Shown: in pieces, positions 12,085 to 24,579 of the stretch
Numbering within the stretch: position 1 is the stretch's first letter
Layout of the letters: each line of letters opens with the position of its first letter
Assembly (NCBI GenBank): GCA_949752795.1
Contig: OX457070.1
Coordinates: 35,869,574-35,933,573, forward strand
Origin: Hyperoodon ampullatus
Taxonomy: Eukaryota; Chordata; Mammalia; Artiodactyla; Ziphiidae
Direction of reading: 5' to 3'
DNA length: 64,000 nucleotides
Translations under genes and position numbers: made by a program
Notes under the pieces: model-generated
Database searches by the model: none
Told to the model about the DNA's origin: nothing
The model's input: the letters and a program-made list of their open reading frames with translations, nothing else

Positions 12085-12573
12085 GTCCCTTTGGATCGGG
12101 AAGTGTGGTGAGGCTGCAGCTGCCAGTGCATGGCTTTCTCCACCCTGATTGTTGGCAAGTGAGCATGCGCTCACTTCTTACAAGTAAAGGCTAGGCTTTT
12201 CTATCCCTTCTGTCTGGCCCAGTGGTTTTTCCTGGCAGGCAAGGGGCTTTGTTTTCTCTGCGCAGGACCCCAGGACTGGGATGCCGAGATTATGGCTTGA
12301 CCTGCTCACTCCCCAGGGTGTGGGTCTACCCATGCAGACCTCTTCCTTAGATCCCTCCCAGGGGCACAGATCCCAACCCAGTGATTTTTTTTATCCCCAT
12401 CCTATCAGTTACATGGACATCTTTCATGCAGCTTTGGTTGTATAGGAGTTCTGCAAGTTTCTAGTTAGTATTCCATGAGTATTGTTCCACATGTAGATGT
12501 ATTTTCAATGTTTTAAGGTGTGTGGGGGGGTGAGCACCACATACTCCTACTCCACCATCTTGATTCCACTGCT

Positions 12574-13850
12574 CCATACACATTTTTGAATGAACTTGTC
12601 TGTATCTACCATTAATCTTCCTGAGATTTTGATAGAAATTAAATCAAATCTATATAACAATTTGGGGAGAACTGACATCTTTTTTTTGGCTGAGTCTTCC
12701 AATTCGTGAAGATGGTATGTTTCTACATTGATTTAAATTTTTGATTTTTTTCATCAGTGTTTTGTAGTTTTCAGCAGAAAAGTCTTGCATTTGTTTGTCA
12801 GATATGCACCTAAGTATTTTATCGTTCTGAGCAATTGTATATAGTACTGTATTTTAAATCTTGGTGTCTGTGTGTTCATTGTCAGCCTATGGAAAAACAG
12901 CTGATTTATTTTTTCTCTCTTATCCTGCAACCTTGCTGAAATTTCTTAGTTCTAAAAGGTTTTACTGTTTTTAGATTCCTTGAGATTTTCTATATAGACC
13001 ATCATGTAATCAGCAGACAGAGACAGTTTTATTTCTTCCTTTTCAGTCTGTATGCTTTTTATTTCTACTTCTTGCCTTACTGCACTGGCTAGAACTTCAA
13101 GAACTTTGCTGAATAACAGCGGTATGAGTGGATATCTTTGCCATGTTCCCAACTTAGGGAAAAAACATTCAGTCTTTATCATTAATTTTGATGCTTACTG
13201 TAGATCTTACATAGATGCTCCTTATCAAGTTGGAGAAATCCCTCTCTTTTTCTGAGAGATTTTTTTTTTTTTAATCATGATTGGGTGTTGAATTTTCTCA
13301 GGTGCTTTCTCTGCACTGATATGATCATGTGATTTGGCTTCTTTAGTCTGTTCACAGAGTAGTTTACATTCAAATACTGAACCAGCCATTCATGCCTGGG
13401 GTACCCCACTTGATAATATATTTTTATATATTGCTGAATTTTGTTTCTTAATATTTTGTTAAGAATTTTTTTGTTTATCTCCATGAATAGTACTGATTTA
13501 TTTGGTTTTTTTTTTTTTTTTTTTTTTTTTTGGCCACGCAGCACAGCACATGGGATCTTAGTTCCCCAACTAGGGATCGAATCCACACCCCCTGCAGTGG
13601 AAGCACAGTCTTAACCACTGGACTGCCAGGGAAATCCCTGTTCTTTTCTTTTTTGTATTCTGTTTGCCTGGCTTTGGTATCAGGGTAATTCTGGCTTCAT
13701 AAAGTGAGTTGGAAAGTGTTCCTTTCTCTACTTCTTTCTTAGAGATTGTGTAGAATTGGTGTTCATTCTTCTTTTAAGTTTGGTAGACTTCTCCAGCATA
13801 ACCATCTAGGCCTGGAGTTTTTTTTTCTGAAGTTTTCAAATTATGAATTT
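12574..13850 (-). mobile_element. Older L1 (part 2)
   Basis: This continues the L1 begun at 6873. Antisense ORF2/RT sequence resumes with catacacatttttgaatg. The RT box is degraded: the minus-strand frame 12952-13182 reads [13 protein letters not shown], so both positions flanking the catalytic AD are changed. A SINE sits at 13506-13638. The right end meets another L1 piece near 13850. Confidence 0.7.
13506..13638 (-). mobile_element. CHR-type SINE (short, ggtccagtgg-class)
   Basis: The minus strand starts gggatttccctggcagtcca and runs through ggattcgatccctagttgg and 'aactaagatcccatgtgctg' to a long A-tail (T-run 13506-13530). The head has one substitution pattern (cagtcc for ggtcc) indicating age. 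A clear target duplication was not found. Confidence 0.8.
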
Positions 13851-14087
13851 GGACACTTAGGTTACTTCCTGGCTATTGTAAATAGAGCTGCAATGAACAT
13901 TATGGTACATGACTCTTTTTGAATTATGGTTTTCTCAGGGTATATGCCCAGTAGTGGGATTGCTGGGTCGAATGGTAGTTCTATTTTTAGTTTTTTAAGG
14001 AACCTCCATACTGTTCTCCATAGTGGCTGTATCAATTTACATTCCCAGCAGCAGTGCAAAAGGGTTCCCTTTTCTCCACACCTAGAA
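13851..14087 (-). mobile_element. L1 ORF2 C-terminal fragment
   Basis: Antisense of the L1 block containing 'ccatactgttctccatagtgg' (about 14010) and 'gggtatatgcccagtagtgg' (about 13939). It is less diverged than the L1 to its left. It cannot be continuous with the 3' end at 14088-14410, because the order would be reversed on the minus strand. Confidence 0.7.
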
Positions 14088-14410
14088 TTTTTTTTTAATT
14101 GGAGTATAGTTGCATTACAATGCTGTGTTAGTTTCTGCTGAACAATGAAGTGAATCAGCCATATGCATACATATGTCCCCTCCCTCTTGGACCTCCCTCC
14201 CCTCCCATCCCACCCATCTAGGTCATCACAGAGCACCAAGCTGAGCTCCCTGTGCTATACAGCAGGTTTCCACTAGCTATCTATGTAACACACACGGTAG
14301 TGTATTTATATCAAACCTAATCTCCCAATTCATCCCACCCTCCCCTTCCCCCCGCCATGTCCACATGTCCATTCTCTACGTCTGCATTTCCATTCCTGCC
14401 ATAGAGTATA
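14088..14410 (-). mobile_element. 5'-truncated L1 3' UTR insertion
   Basis: Begins with a T-run (14090-14097), then the antisense L1 terminus ttggagtatagttgcattac and the CT-rich 3' UTR block (cctcccctcccatcccaccc). It ends near 14410 at 'ccattcctgccatagag'. No ORF2 is included, so this is a short 5'-truncated copy. Confidence 0.75.
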
Positions 14411-16086
14411 ATTTTTTAATTAAAAAATGATCATTTCAGCTTAACTTCTCAAGTGAAAATAATATTTAAAACCTGTAACTTATTTCTTTCAAAGTATACA
14501 ATATAACCATTAGAAACGTGACTTATTTGTAGGTTTTGGTGAAATTCTGGTCATCATTTGACAGACCCCCCCCCCACTGTGGTCCCATTAGTAGGAGTTC
14601 CCTGGACAAGTACAGGCCATTCAGGTTTGGCTACTAATAAAAGTCTAGAAGGTAGAATAAAGGAATTTCCACTATACTTTTTTTTTTTTTTTTTTACTAT
14701 TTATATGACATTTTGAAATGAATGTGTTTTCCAAAAGAAAAATCAGTTTCAATATTATTAAAACAACACAAAATATTACAAAAGAGATACAAAAGGACTC
14801 AATTCAAAACTGAAATATTTGAGGATATAAAAGTGTTCTGAGTTGTGGCATCTTTAAAATTTTGTATCTTCTAGGTTTAGACTTAATCTTTCCACTTAAA
14901 AATATTTGTTAATAATATCATATTGAAAAATGTAGCAACTCTGACTTTTAAAGACTCTGGACTACTATTTCCACAATCCAGTGCCACCCCTTCCAACATC
15001 CAGGTAGGCAAGTATTTTAAGTGATTTTTAAATGATTAATCTGTAATAATGCAATTCTGAAAATCCTTTCTTCAGTAAGAAGGTAGGAAAGACAGTGTTA
15101 TGAAATGAACTCACTTAAGAATTTTTTTAAAGCTCCTGGAAAATGGCAGTCTATACTCATCTAATTTTTCTGTCTCCTAAAACTTCAGTGAGGAGGAATA
15201 GAAGGGAAGGGTGAGTAACTGACAAATCTAAGAAAGAACCTAGCATGGGGAAGGCCGAGAAACACGCCAAATTATACAAAACCCAAGGACTGGACTGACT
15301 TTGAACTTTTCAACAACAGCATTGGAAGTAAGACAACAGTGGAGCAATCCCTTCAAACTTCAGAAGAAAAATGATTTACTCACTAGAATTCTTGAATTAT
15401 AAGGGAAACTCTTCAAAATACAAAGAAATGGTAGTAACAGGGCACTAAGAAATCAGGGTGTGGGGGAGATAAAAAGGACAGTGGGGGAAAACTCTTCAAG
15501 AAGTAGTCTGAGCCCCATTCTACCGCATGACTGACCTTGTCCACAGAGGAGTGGAGGTTAAATTCTCTGGAGAGGGTAAAAGAGAAAGACCCCAGTGTGA
15601 GTACCATGTCACAAAGAGGGGGATTAAAGGATGGTATGCAACTAAATGGGAAAATGTTGAGATCCCTAGTCTACTTTCCCCAGTTGGCTCCCAGAACACT
15701 GGCAGTAAGGGCATAACTTCCAGGAAAGAGATTTCAAAGTCAGTCAGACTAGTGTTAAAGACCTGTTACATCTACAAAGATACATCTTGGGCTCCCCAGC
15801 ACATACTCCATCTCTCTCCCTAATTATCCTATGTGAAGCTAGTAAGTCTTGAGTTTTGTAGAATTTACTCAAACGTTGCCCACTGACTTCCCTAGAATGG
15901 GGCTCTTTTATAAATTCCATAGGGAAGCAGAAATTCAACTATTACTATTCAGCTTCCCTCTTCCAGGGAGCCTTCATGTAACTGTAGCATTACTGTCTTT
16001 TCTTTAGAAAGCTAGGTTGTGAGTGCTACTCAGATCTTCAAAACTAGACAATATGCTGTCTAGAGATAATAGGAGGGTGGTAAAAT
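14411..16086. other. Mostly low-repeat DNA; possible old LINE remnant at 15230-15830
   Basis: At 15310-15400 the phrases 'aacagcattggaagtaagacaacagtggagcaa' and 'actagaattcttgaattat' (in short blocks) resemble L1M/HAL1 ORF1-downstream sequence, so 15230-15830 is probably an old LINE remnant. The 98-residue plus-strand frame at 15527-15823 has no recognised domain. A T-run lies at 14678-14694. No exon was supported. Confidence 0.45.
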
Positions 16087-16095
16087 GTTCCCTGA

Positions 16096-16463
16096 GGGGC
16101 TTCCCTGGTGGTGCAGTGGTTAAGAATCCACATGCCAGTGCAGGGGACACGGGTTCGAGCCCTGGTCCGGGAAGATCCCACATGCAAGGAGCAGCTAAGC
16201 CCATGTGCCACAACTACTGAGCCTGCACTCTAGAGCTCATGAGCCACAGCTACTGAGCCCATGTGCCACAACTCCTGAGGCCCGCATGCCTACAGGCTGT
16301 ACTCTGCAACAAGAGAAGCCACCACAATGAGAAGCCTGCACACCGCAACGAAGAGTAGCCTCCGCTCACCGCAACTAGAGAAAGCCCGTGCGCAGCAACG
16401 AAGACCCAACACAGCCAAAAATAAATAAATAAATTTATTAACAACAAAGTATTAAAAATAAAA
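16096..16463 (+). mobile_element. Long-form CHR SINE
   Basis: Head ggggcttccctggtggtgca and B box gggttcgagccctgg, then repeated 'ccacaactactgagcc' units and 'gcaacgaagacccaacacag', ending in (AAAT)n. A 9-bp target duplication, gttccctga, lies at 16087-16095 and 16464-16472. Confidence 0.9.
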
Positions 16464-16472
16464 GTTCCCTGA

Positions 16473-18083
16473 TAAAATTATTAGGTTAATGGAGAATCTA
16501 GATCTTTGCTGATTTTAATTTATCAGAAGTTATCTGAATAGTTGCAGATGCATTGCACAGTTTAGTCAAGATGACTTAACATTCAGCTATGAATAGAATT
16601 CATGAGCATTATCAATGGGAGCTGGGTTGTTTCCCTAAAATAAGAATTCCTAATTTTCTCATTTAAAATTTAAGGTTACTGCATTTAGACATATTTATAT
16701 TTATTCAGTACTGATATAGTCATTTCTCATTTTTGTTTAATGAGGGACTAACAGAATTAAAGGATATATCCATTTTATATTGTCTATATAGATAATTGGT
16801 TTGCTGGAGCCACTTCCCCATTTTTTCTTATGCTCTATAGGTTAGATCAGCTGTTCTTAACATTTTTAGACCTTTTCCTCTTTTAAAACAAATATATGAC
16901 ATCAATTTTACTTTGCTGAAATCAGTCATAGATAATGAATATGTATATATCACACATATATAATTTTAATTAGATAATGCAATGTCATAACTTTAATGTA
17001 GATTAGAAATAAATGTAAAGTAGTTTATAATTTAAAAAATATAAGTCCTTGTGACACTGAAAGGCATAATGAAGTATTATTAAGGTAGCTTATACATGTA
17101 TGTAAAATCACTGTAAATGTAACAGCTATAAATGCAGGATGATACATCAGTGTTATATTGCAGACTCAAATGCTGCAAGCTTCGCCTCTAAGCAAGGCCT
17201 TAAGCATAGTCTAAAAACCACCTACTTATGTGTGCCATCTGCCCTATCCACTCCTAGAATTCTGATCAAGTATCCTGCCTCCTCTGAGGCCTCCTCAGAA
17301 GACAAAAGGAGTTACCTGATCACTAGAGCTGCAAGTAAAAGACTTGATGCTTAGCATGGCAAAGAATGTATAGTTATTATCCAAGCCAGCAGCTCTTCTT
17401 CCCATGTTCCTGATCTCCAGCCCTGGTACATGAGATCTTCAATTTTATCCAATGTCTTGCTTAAAAAAAAAGGGCAGGGGGAAACTCCTGTTGTGCCAAT
17501 ACCCTACAGCTCTGATGGTCTGAGTCTTAAAGAATCTGGACTTACAGGGTAGAATTGTAAGTGAAAAAGTCTTCCAGATACTCTTAAGCTAAAAGTAACT
17601 TGTGATGTCCTTAAGCGTATGCAATGCTTCAGCCAGATTCCAAAGGTTGATCTTTTATATTAGCAGTGATCATAATATGGATGAAATTTTGATTTTTATT
17701 CTTAGTTTTCAACTTTATATTAGTCTCTGTCCAGGTAAGGCTGAACTGCCTGCAAGAGTACTGCCACTTGACCAACCCCTAAGAATGCATCTTTGAGAGC
17801 CTGAAGGTGACTCTCCTAAGCAATGCTCTATCCAACTATGGGAAAGGATCCAACCTAGAATAGGACAACACCTCCCCCCATCAAAAATATTTAAACTCTT
17901 CTGGGTTTCACAGGTTATTTCATCTTCCATTTTTCTAACCTTATTACCCTGCTTAATGAACCTTCTGAAAAAAAGTATAAGGCTTCACCTGAATTCTAAT
18001 CATAAATTTTCCACAGTTTTAATTAACTGAGACAATAGGAGCAAACAACAGTTGGACAGCAATGCCTAACCCAGTCAAGAACC
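16473..18083. other. Low-repeat DNA; no gene seen
   Basis: No repeat family or exon signal recognised. Short frames at 17139-17354 and 17602-17796 have no similarity I recognise and no convincing splice sites. Confidence 0.5.
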
Positions 18084-18091
18084 CTTTAGAG

Positions 18092-18687
18092 CAGGGTCCC
18101 CTGGGCCACGGACAAGTACTGGTCTGTGGCCTGTTAGGAACTGGGCCACACAGCAGGGTGTGAGTGGCGGGAGAGCGAGCAAAGCTTCATCTGTATTTAT
18201 AGCCGCTCCCCATTGCTCGCATTACTGCCTGAGCTCTGCCTCTGTCAGATCAGCAGTGGCATTAGATTCTCATAGGAGTGCGAACCCTACTGTGAACTGT
18301 GCATGCAAGGGATCTAGGTTTTATGCTCCTTATGAGAACCTAATGCCTGATGATCTGAGGTGGAACTGATGCTAGCACTGGGGAGCAGCTGCAAATACAG
18401 ATTATCATTAGCAGAGAGGTTTGACTGCACGGAGACCATAATAAATCAATTGCTTGCAGACCCATATCAAAACCCTATTAGTGAGTGGCAAGTGAAAACA
18501 AGCTCATGGCTCCCACTGATTCTGCATTATGGTGATTTGTATAACCATTTCATTATATATTACAATGTAATCATAATAGAAATAAAGTGCACAATAAATG
18601 TAATGGACTTGTATCATCCCAAAACCATCCCGCAAAAACTGTCTTCCACGAAACCAGTCCCTGGTGCCAAAAAGGTTGGGGACTGCT
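18092..18687. mobile_element. MER1-type hAT-Charlie non-autonomous transposon (long form)
   Basis: The left end is cagggtcccctgggccacgg and the right end is ccaaaaaggttggggactgct, which are terminal inverted repeats of the MER1 type. The 596-bp length fits the longer MER1 form. Target copies of 8 bp, ctttagag (18084-18091) and atttagag (18688-18695), match at 7 of 8 bases with a central TA. It is a relic moved in trans by a hAT transposase and codes for nothing. Confidence 0.85.
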
Positions 18688-18695
18688 ATTTAGAG

Positions 18696-21515
18696 ACAAG
18701 CCCCTAAAGATAAGGGATATAGGCCAGGAGATGGAGAAATCATCTGCAAATACACCTGGCTCAGTATCTAAAAGAAAAATTCAAACATAGGTGCAGCACT
18801 GGCCAGTAAATAATAACTTACTACATTCATTTGCTGAATATTGCTGCATAATAATTTTGACTTCCACACCTGCTTTTTCTCTGCACTACTGGATAACTGT
18901 ACAAACTCTCATCAATCACTAGTTAGGAAGGACTTCAGACTTAGAAACCTAATAAGGCAGGGAAACTTTCTAAAATGGCAAGCAATATACAACAGTCATC
19001 AGGAGACATCCTTGAAGCTGGAGAAAACATTTTCCTTCAGGACACATTCATTCTATCAATTTTAGCTAAAAATTTCCTAGAACCTTTCAGAGTCATAGTT
19101 ATAACCAACTACCTCACATTTAGCTTAGAGTTATACATGTTCAGTCAGATTCACCCACTCTTCTGCTGCTCCCTACAACTCTCAAGTTACTTTCTCACCC
19201 AATGCTCTAATCATAAAAGGAATGCAAGAAGTAACAAACTCCCAGCAGCCTCATGTCCAGCTTTGAAATCTGCTATAATAGGAACCAATTTTCTAAAACT
19301 AGAAAGCACTAAGACACATGAAGGACTTTTATTGGCTTAAACCCTGCTTCTACCATCAAAATCTATTCCCTTGAGTTAAAACTATGTACCAGATTGCCAC
19401 ACAAAAGATAGAATATAGATAATAATACATAAATTTAAAAAAATTACTAAGGATGCCATGTTTGGGGCAGCAGGGGAAGGAGATATAGTCAGCATAGTCA
19501 TAGAATTTTTTTTTTGCTATTGTTCTGTTTTTACTATACCTTAATATGCATAGAATATTCATTATACCACTGAAGATAATATACATATATATTTAAGTCA
19601 TTCATATTAACATTTTCTAGATGTTACAGAAAATTTGGAAGCAAGGCAGAACAAGTACTTTAGTACCAAGTTTTAACAATTTTGTTAAAATATAATATTT
19701 ATAATTCTTATAATATGTTATTTTAATTGCAAGGAAATTTTACTCGTTTAGATGGAACAGAAGTCTTTCCTTGAGGACTTACACTTTAATCTCGGGTTTT
19801 CAAACATTGATGTGATTGCATCGCCTTTTAAAAGCCTTTGGGTACAAGAATGATAAAAAGTGGTTTTAGTTATTGGCGTGCCTGTGCAACAAAGCATTTA
19901 GGAGTTGTGACTGACAGGCCAGAACTGTGTATAAGGGAAAACCTATGCTTATGTCTGCTTCAGTGACTTTATTAGCCACACCCTACTTGTAAATTGTAAA
20001 CTGTCATTCAAAGTAGCAAAGTGATGTTTTAAACAAGTCAGGTTATAATACCCCTACTTCTTTTGTCTTAATGCCTAAAGGTAAATTCAGGAAGTACTCC
20101 TATGTTTTGGCTCATAAAAGCATCCATCTGGGAAAAAACTAAATAAAAAGCCCAAGTAGTGAAGAGCAGTGCAAAGAATATTTATAACACTATGCATATA
20201 TGTAAGTTGAATATTTAAAATCACAGATAATTCAGACTTCATTATAGTTCAGCAACTATTTCAGATTAAGGACAAAGAAAATAATTGTATTAATTGTTGG
20301 CAGTTTTTAACCAGTATTTTAAAACACTGTTAACAATATGTACTGAATTAAAATTGCTAATAATATGAAAAGTTCCACTGGAGACCTTTACTATCTTTGC
20401 AAAGAACTTTGGGAAAATCTGTGTTTTAAAGCATGATGTGTTTTATGAGAAATGCCTAGTTTTACATTAAAATATTAAAATAAATGCAGAAACAAATATA
20501 TATTCACATCGTAGCTTTCTAACAACTGCACAATTTTGGACTGAAATAAGGGATGAAAACAAGTATTAAAGTTTGCTGACTTCTTACTAATAATATTCTA
20601 AATATTCTTTCCTGAATTTTAGATAATTTAATCTTAACTAACCTATGAACTCATCAAAAAAATACGAATAGTACAGAAAAGCACAATATAGTCAATGAAA
20701 ATCCATCATGATCCACTCTGTCTAATCTGACCAAAAACATTACTTGCAACAAAATACCTTTTGTGGTCCAAATTTCAATAAGGTAATAATTCAAATGTCT
20801 AGCTTTCAGATAAGTATTAAAGGTTTTAATATTTGTACCATGAATTACCAAATTGAATTCCAGTCAGTGCTCAGATTTGAGGTAAAAACGTTTGTGTAAT
20901 TACTCAGTAACTTAGTATTCCATAGTGACACTTCTAATTTTCATATCTGAACGGATATGAAGGCTATGTCAATGGATGGAGGCACCCTTAAGGGGCATGA
21001 AGTAGTCTAGTCTTTATCTGTGATTTAGTTGAAGGAATCTTGGATTTTTCTTTTTGAGGTGGACCAGAACAATGTCTCAGGAAGCCTATTTATCTGACAA
21101 GAAGAAAAGATAAACACCTGTAAGTTGATGTTTAAAGCCCAAACTAGTTTTGAAGTAACAAGAAAGGGAAAGCTAACAGTTCAAATTTCAGTCACTTTTC
21201 ATCTAAACCCATCAATGTGTGCACTGGTCCATTAATTATGTGGCCCAACACAAAATGATATGTTAGTCATCCCTTTTCTCCTAGATGACAGATGTGAGGT
21301 AAGATTTTAGTTCAGGAGAAAGAAAGCTATTTCAAATGCTTCACCTTTTAGTCTCAAGAATTTACCTAAGTTATGTATGAAAATGAAAAACTATGAATTG
21401 AGGATCAAACGAACTGTTTCGTTGATCACTCTATTTAAACCAAAATAAAATTGGAGAGGAGTGATTTAAAACCTATGATTCTAATGGACCCAGCTTTTCT
21501 AGGTTAATAATAAAG
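18696..21515. other. Low-repeat AT-rich DNA; no gene seen
   Basis: This is the longest stretch without a recognised repeat. Frames at 18841-19065 and 18975-19340 are open by chance and lack splice signals or recognisable domains. Nothing else was supported. Confidence 0.5.
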
Positions 21516-21523
21516 TATTCTAA

Positions 21524-21855
21524 GCAAAGGTCAGCAAATTATTTTCTGTAAGCTCCAGATGGTAAATATTTTAGAATTTGTGGGCCATACAGTTTCTGTC
21601 ACAACCATTCAACTCCTACTCTGACATTGTGCAAAAGCAGCCATAGACAATATGTAAATGAAAGATCAAGGCTGCGTTCCAATAAAACTTTATTTATGGA
21701 CACTTAAATATAAATTTCATATAACGTTCACATGTCACAAAATATTCTTCCATTGACTTTCTTCCAATCATGGAAAAATTATTCTTAGTTTACAGGTTGC
21801 AGAAAAATAGGCAGTGGGCTGGATTTGGCCTGTCCATAGTTTGGCAACCCTTGCT
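21524..21855 (+). mobile_element. MER5-type hAT-Charlie transposon, long variant
   Basis: Starts caaaggtcagcaaattattt and contains the signature ccaataaaactttattta. It ends ggatttggcctgtccatagt...ggcaaccc. An extra AT-rich block of about 110 bp sits between the aaaactttattta and the ggatttggcc motifs, compared with the other MER5A copies here. Possible target copies are tattctaa (21516-21523) and tgttctaa (21856-21863). Confidence 0.8.
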
Positions 21856-21863
21856 TGTTCTAA

Positions 21864-22680
21864 CAGATTATTTTTGTTCTTGTTTTGTGAATTTATTTCT
21901 ATGCTTAAAAAGAAAAATATGTCAGAGATTTTATTAAAATCTTGCTCAAAGTATTTGATAGATTTTTTTAAAACCCTATCAATGAGTTGCTAGAATAAAT
22001 AAGTGGAAACACTGCCGTTTAAAATATTTCTTCTAGATGAACCTAATTCAATGCTTTTAGACGACATTATTGTTGTAGTAGTCCCTAGTAGAAAACATCA
22101 GTTTTCAGTATAAAATCTGGTTCCATTTATTCTGTTTTAAAATTTCCTATGCTAATAAATTTTCAGAAAAAAAGCAATTAAGTTTGGCCATTTTCTAAAT
22201 TACCTATTTTAGATGAGTATTAAGTATGTGTGAGTTATTAAGTATTCTGATGACAAAAGTTAATTATACATGTGCATTACATAAAATTCAAACATTGATG
22301 AAATGTTTAATTGGGGAAAATAAAAGCTCTGTATAATACCACCTACCATAAAAGGAATCTTAACATACTACATATTTTTCTAGCTTTTCCCCTTGCACAT
22401 ATTTTAAGAAAATATGGTAATACATGGTCATATATTACTTCCTGTTTTACAAATTTCCTTTTTAAAATTTTTAACAAAATATTTTGGAAAGCTACATGTC
22501 TATATGTAGATTGACCCCTTTCTTTTTTTTTAACAGCTATATTATTCATTTGTATGGATATACTATAATTTGTTAAACCAGTATCCTATTGCTGGATATT
22601 GGGGTTATTCCTTGTTTTCATGAGAATCACTGCTGCCAGAGGATTCTGAAAAGACAGCATCACTGTAGTATTTGAATCTC
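21864..22680. other. Low-repeat DNA with a small L1-like scrap
   Basis: Bases 22545-22620 (ttgtatggatatactataat, then 'ttgctggatattggggtt') resemble the antisense of an old L1 3' region. The rest is not recognised. Confidence 0.45.
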
Positions 22681-23497
22681 CTTGAAACTCCTCATAAAAC
22701 AGAAATAGCAAATAGGATAGTAAACCCCAAAATCTATCTACAACAAAATCTAGTGACAACATATTCTTATGAACCCCAAAATATAAGTGGGTTGGAACAA
22801 ATCAGCAGTAGCTACAAAATGTACTAAAATCTTTATGGATTCACAAAGACCCATATTGGGTGTTGATGCAATGTGATTTCTACCTAGTGTTGTGAATGTC
22901 AAAGTGAAGAAATTCAATGAAGCTCTGGTAAATAGTGGAAGTAACTAAGACTCTCAAAGTAGCCAAATGCTTTGTCATCTAATTAGGGACATGCATGAAT
23001 GGATGAATGAGATTCCCACTGTCCCTACCTACTATCCAGCAAAACCACAGCCAAGGAAAGAGGTTTGGCAGAATCAGTGGGGAAATGAGTCCCCGTTGAG
23101 CTTCACTCTAGTCTGGCACAGTGAAAAGACTCAAGAGGTGTATAAGTGGGAGGCACCCCCCCCACCCCCCACCACATCCCTATGAAGGGGTGGTATGGGG
23201 CAGCCTTGTAGGCCACCTCTGAAATACCACTACTTTTACTGTTTTTTTCACTGACCCAGTAAGGGGATTGGAGGGGGTAACCCCCAAGGGGCTCTTGCTT
23301 CTGGCTCCAAGCACCCAGTCATACCAGCCAGGCACAACTCTAGGGACAGGGACAGGTAGGGAGCTGAACTGATATTGTACACCTGTGATATGTAATGCAG
23401 GTGTCCTGAGGGAGGACAGAAGGCTCCCATGGAGCAGAAGAGCAAAAGCTCACCTGATCTTGATCTTCAGCATGAAGACAGACTTTGAAAGCAGGAA

Positions 23498-23530
<33 letters not shown>

Positions 23531-23914
23531 ACACACACACACTCTCCCTCTCTCTCTCTCTCTCTCTCTTCATGGGAGAAGCAGAGGGAAGTTAATGGAC
23601 TTATTATGGTCCCGAGAAAGAACTCAAGTACTACCTGGAAAATTTCCCATGGCCACTCTTAGAACAGCAACAGAAACTGGAGGGGACACTGGGGGCTCTA
23701 ATTTTTGGATACAAAGGAACTGTGGGAAGATATGGAAGTACTGGAATGGTCTAGATTCTAGGTCCTATAAATGTTTAAAACTAACAAAGCAAAATACTTT
23801 TCCTAGATAAATCCCTAAACTGAAGAGAAACACTTGAGAATAGAGACAAACTGAGCATAACAGACACAACAAGGCCACAGAAAAAAAGGTTGAAATTAAA
23901 GGGAATAATATAGG
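22681..23914 (+). mobile_element. Probable 5' part of an ancient LINE (L1M/HAL1-like)
   Basis: No direct motif match, but it lies immediately upstream, in the same orientation, of ORF1-like and ORF2-like old LINE sequence that runs to about 33 kb. It has the moderately GC-rich, poorly conserved character of a LINE 5' UTR. It contains a C-rich tract near 23156-23171 and a compound microsatellite. Confidence 0.35.
23495..23571 (+). repeat. Compound (AC)n-(TC)n microsatellite
   Basis: Two AC-repeat blocks are separated by a single TCAC interruption, followed directly by a TC-repeat block. The repeats are nearly uninterrupted, so this should be length-polymorphic. Confidence 0.95.
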
Positions 23915-24278
23915 TGCTATGGTCTGAATGTTTGTGTCCCCCCAAAATTCATATATTGAAATCCTAGCCCCTAAGGTGATAATATTAGGAGGTGGGCCTT
24001 TTTGAAGGAGATAAGATCATGAAGGTAGAGTCCTCATGAATGGGATTACATAGTACCCTTATAAAAGAGGCTCCAGAGAAATCCCTCACCTTCTGCCATC
24101 TGAGGATACAGCGAGAAGCTGGCAGTCTACAACCCGGAAGAGGCCTTCAGCAGAATGTGACCATGCTGGCACCCTGATCTTGGACTTCCAGCCTCCAAAA
24201 CTATAAAAAATAAATTCCCTGTTTATAAGCTACCCCATCTGTGGTATTTTGTTACAGCAGCCCTAATGGACGAAGACA
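23915..24278 (+). mobile_element. Solo MLT1-type LTR (ERVL-MaLR)
   Basis: Starts tgctatggtctgaatgtttg and ends with the typical 'aatggacgaagaca', so it has TG...CA ends. It contains 'attaggaggtgggcc' and the 'ccttataaaagaggc' TATA-like block, and a 3' 'aaataaattccctgtttata' poly(A)-signal region. Flanking 5-bp copies atagg and acggg match at 3 of 5. It is a 364-bp solo LTR of an ancient retrovirus-like element with no internal coding part. Confidence 0.85.
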
Positions 24279-24422
24279 ACGGGAGACCATATTTTTGACT
24301 AGTTGAACACAACGGACTCATAAGCTAGCTCCAGAACTATGAAGATAAAAGTTATCTTGGCCCACACTGCCTCTTCAAAGTATAGAAAAACAAAATTTTC
24401 ACAAAAATGAATAATAAGACTG

Positions 24423-24572
24423 GGTGGGATAGGGAGGGTCGGAGGGAGGGAGATGCAAGAGGGAAGAGATAAGGGGACATATGTATATGTATAACTGATC
24501 ACTTTGTTATAAAGCAGAAACTAACACACCATTGTAAAGCAATTATACTCTAATAAAGATGTTAAAAAAAAC
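24423..24572 (+). mobile_element. Short 5'-truncated L1 3' end
   Basis: Contains gggatagggagggtcggagg, then aactgatcactttgttataaa and the terminus 'caattatactctaataaagatg' plus an A-tail. A 7-bp target duplication, aagactg, is at 24416-24422 and 24573-24579. Confidence 0.85.
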
Positions 24573-24579
24573 AAGACTG

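Larger units (their letters stand above)
7485..12573 (-). mobile_element. L1 with both 5' and 3' ends, internally deleted
   Basis: The 3' terminus lies at 7485 (antisense attaaggtatagttgattta). The 5' terminus lies at about 12573, where the minus strand begins ggagcagtggaatcaagatg, the typical L1 5' start followed by 'gtggagtagg'. Imperfect 14-bp target copies flank it: ctatataaattttt on the left and ccatacacattttt on the right. From 3' to 5' it holds the ORF2 C-terminus (7500-9187), a jump near 9187 to the endonuclease region (9190-9490), a SINE, the inter-ORF region, ORF1 (about 10250-10850) and a long 5' UTR (about 10950-12573). About 2 kb of ORF2, including most of the RT domain, is missing. 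Confidence 0.75.

Noticed and set aside
11770..12174. 134-residue minus-strand open frame
   Set aside because: It lies in the L1 5' UTR, contains a tandem duplication, and has no recognised domain or splice context.
15527..15823. 98-residue plus-strand frame
   Set aside because: It is adjacent to LINE-like sequence and has no credible splice sites. I prefer an old repeat remnant, without certainty.
18975..19340. 121-residue plus-strand frame in low-repeat DNA
   Set aside because: No splice acceptor or donor at useful positions and no domain. The composition looks random.
23385..23810. 141-residue plus-strand frame
   Set aside because: A long HTHT and LSLS run comes from the AC/TC microsatellite, and the remainder has no recognised similarity.
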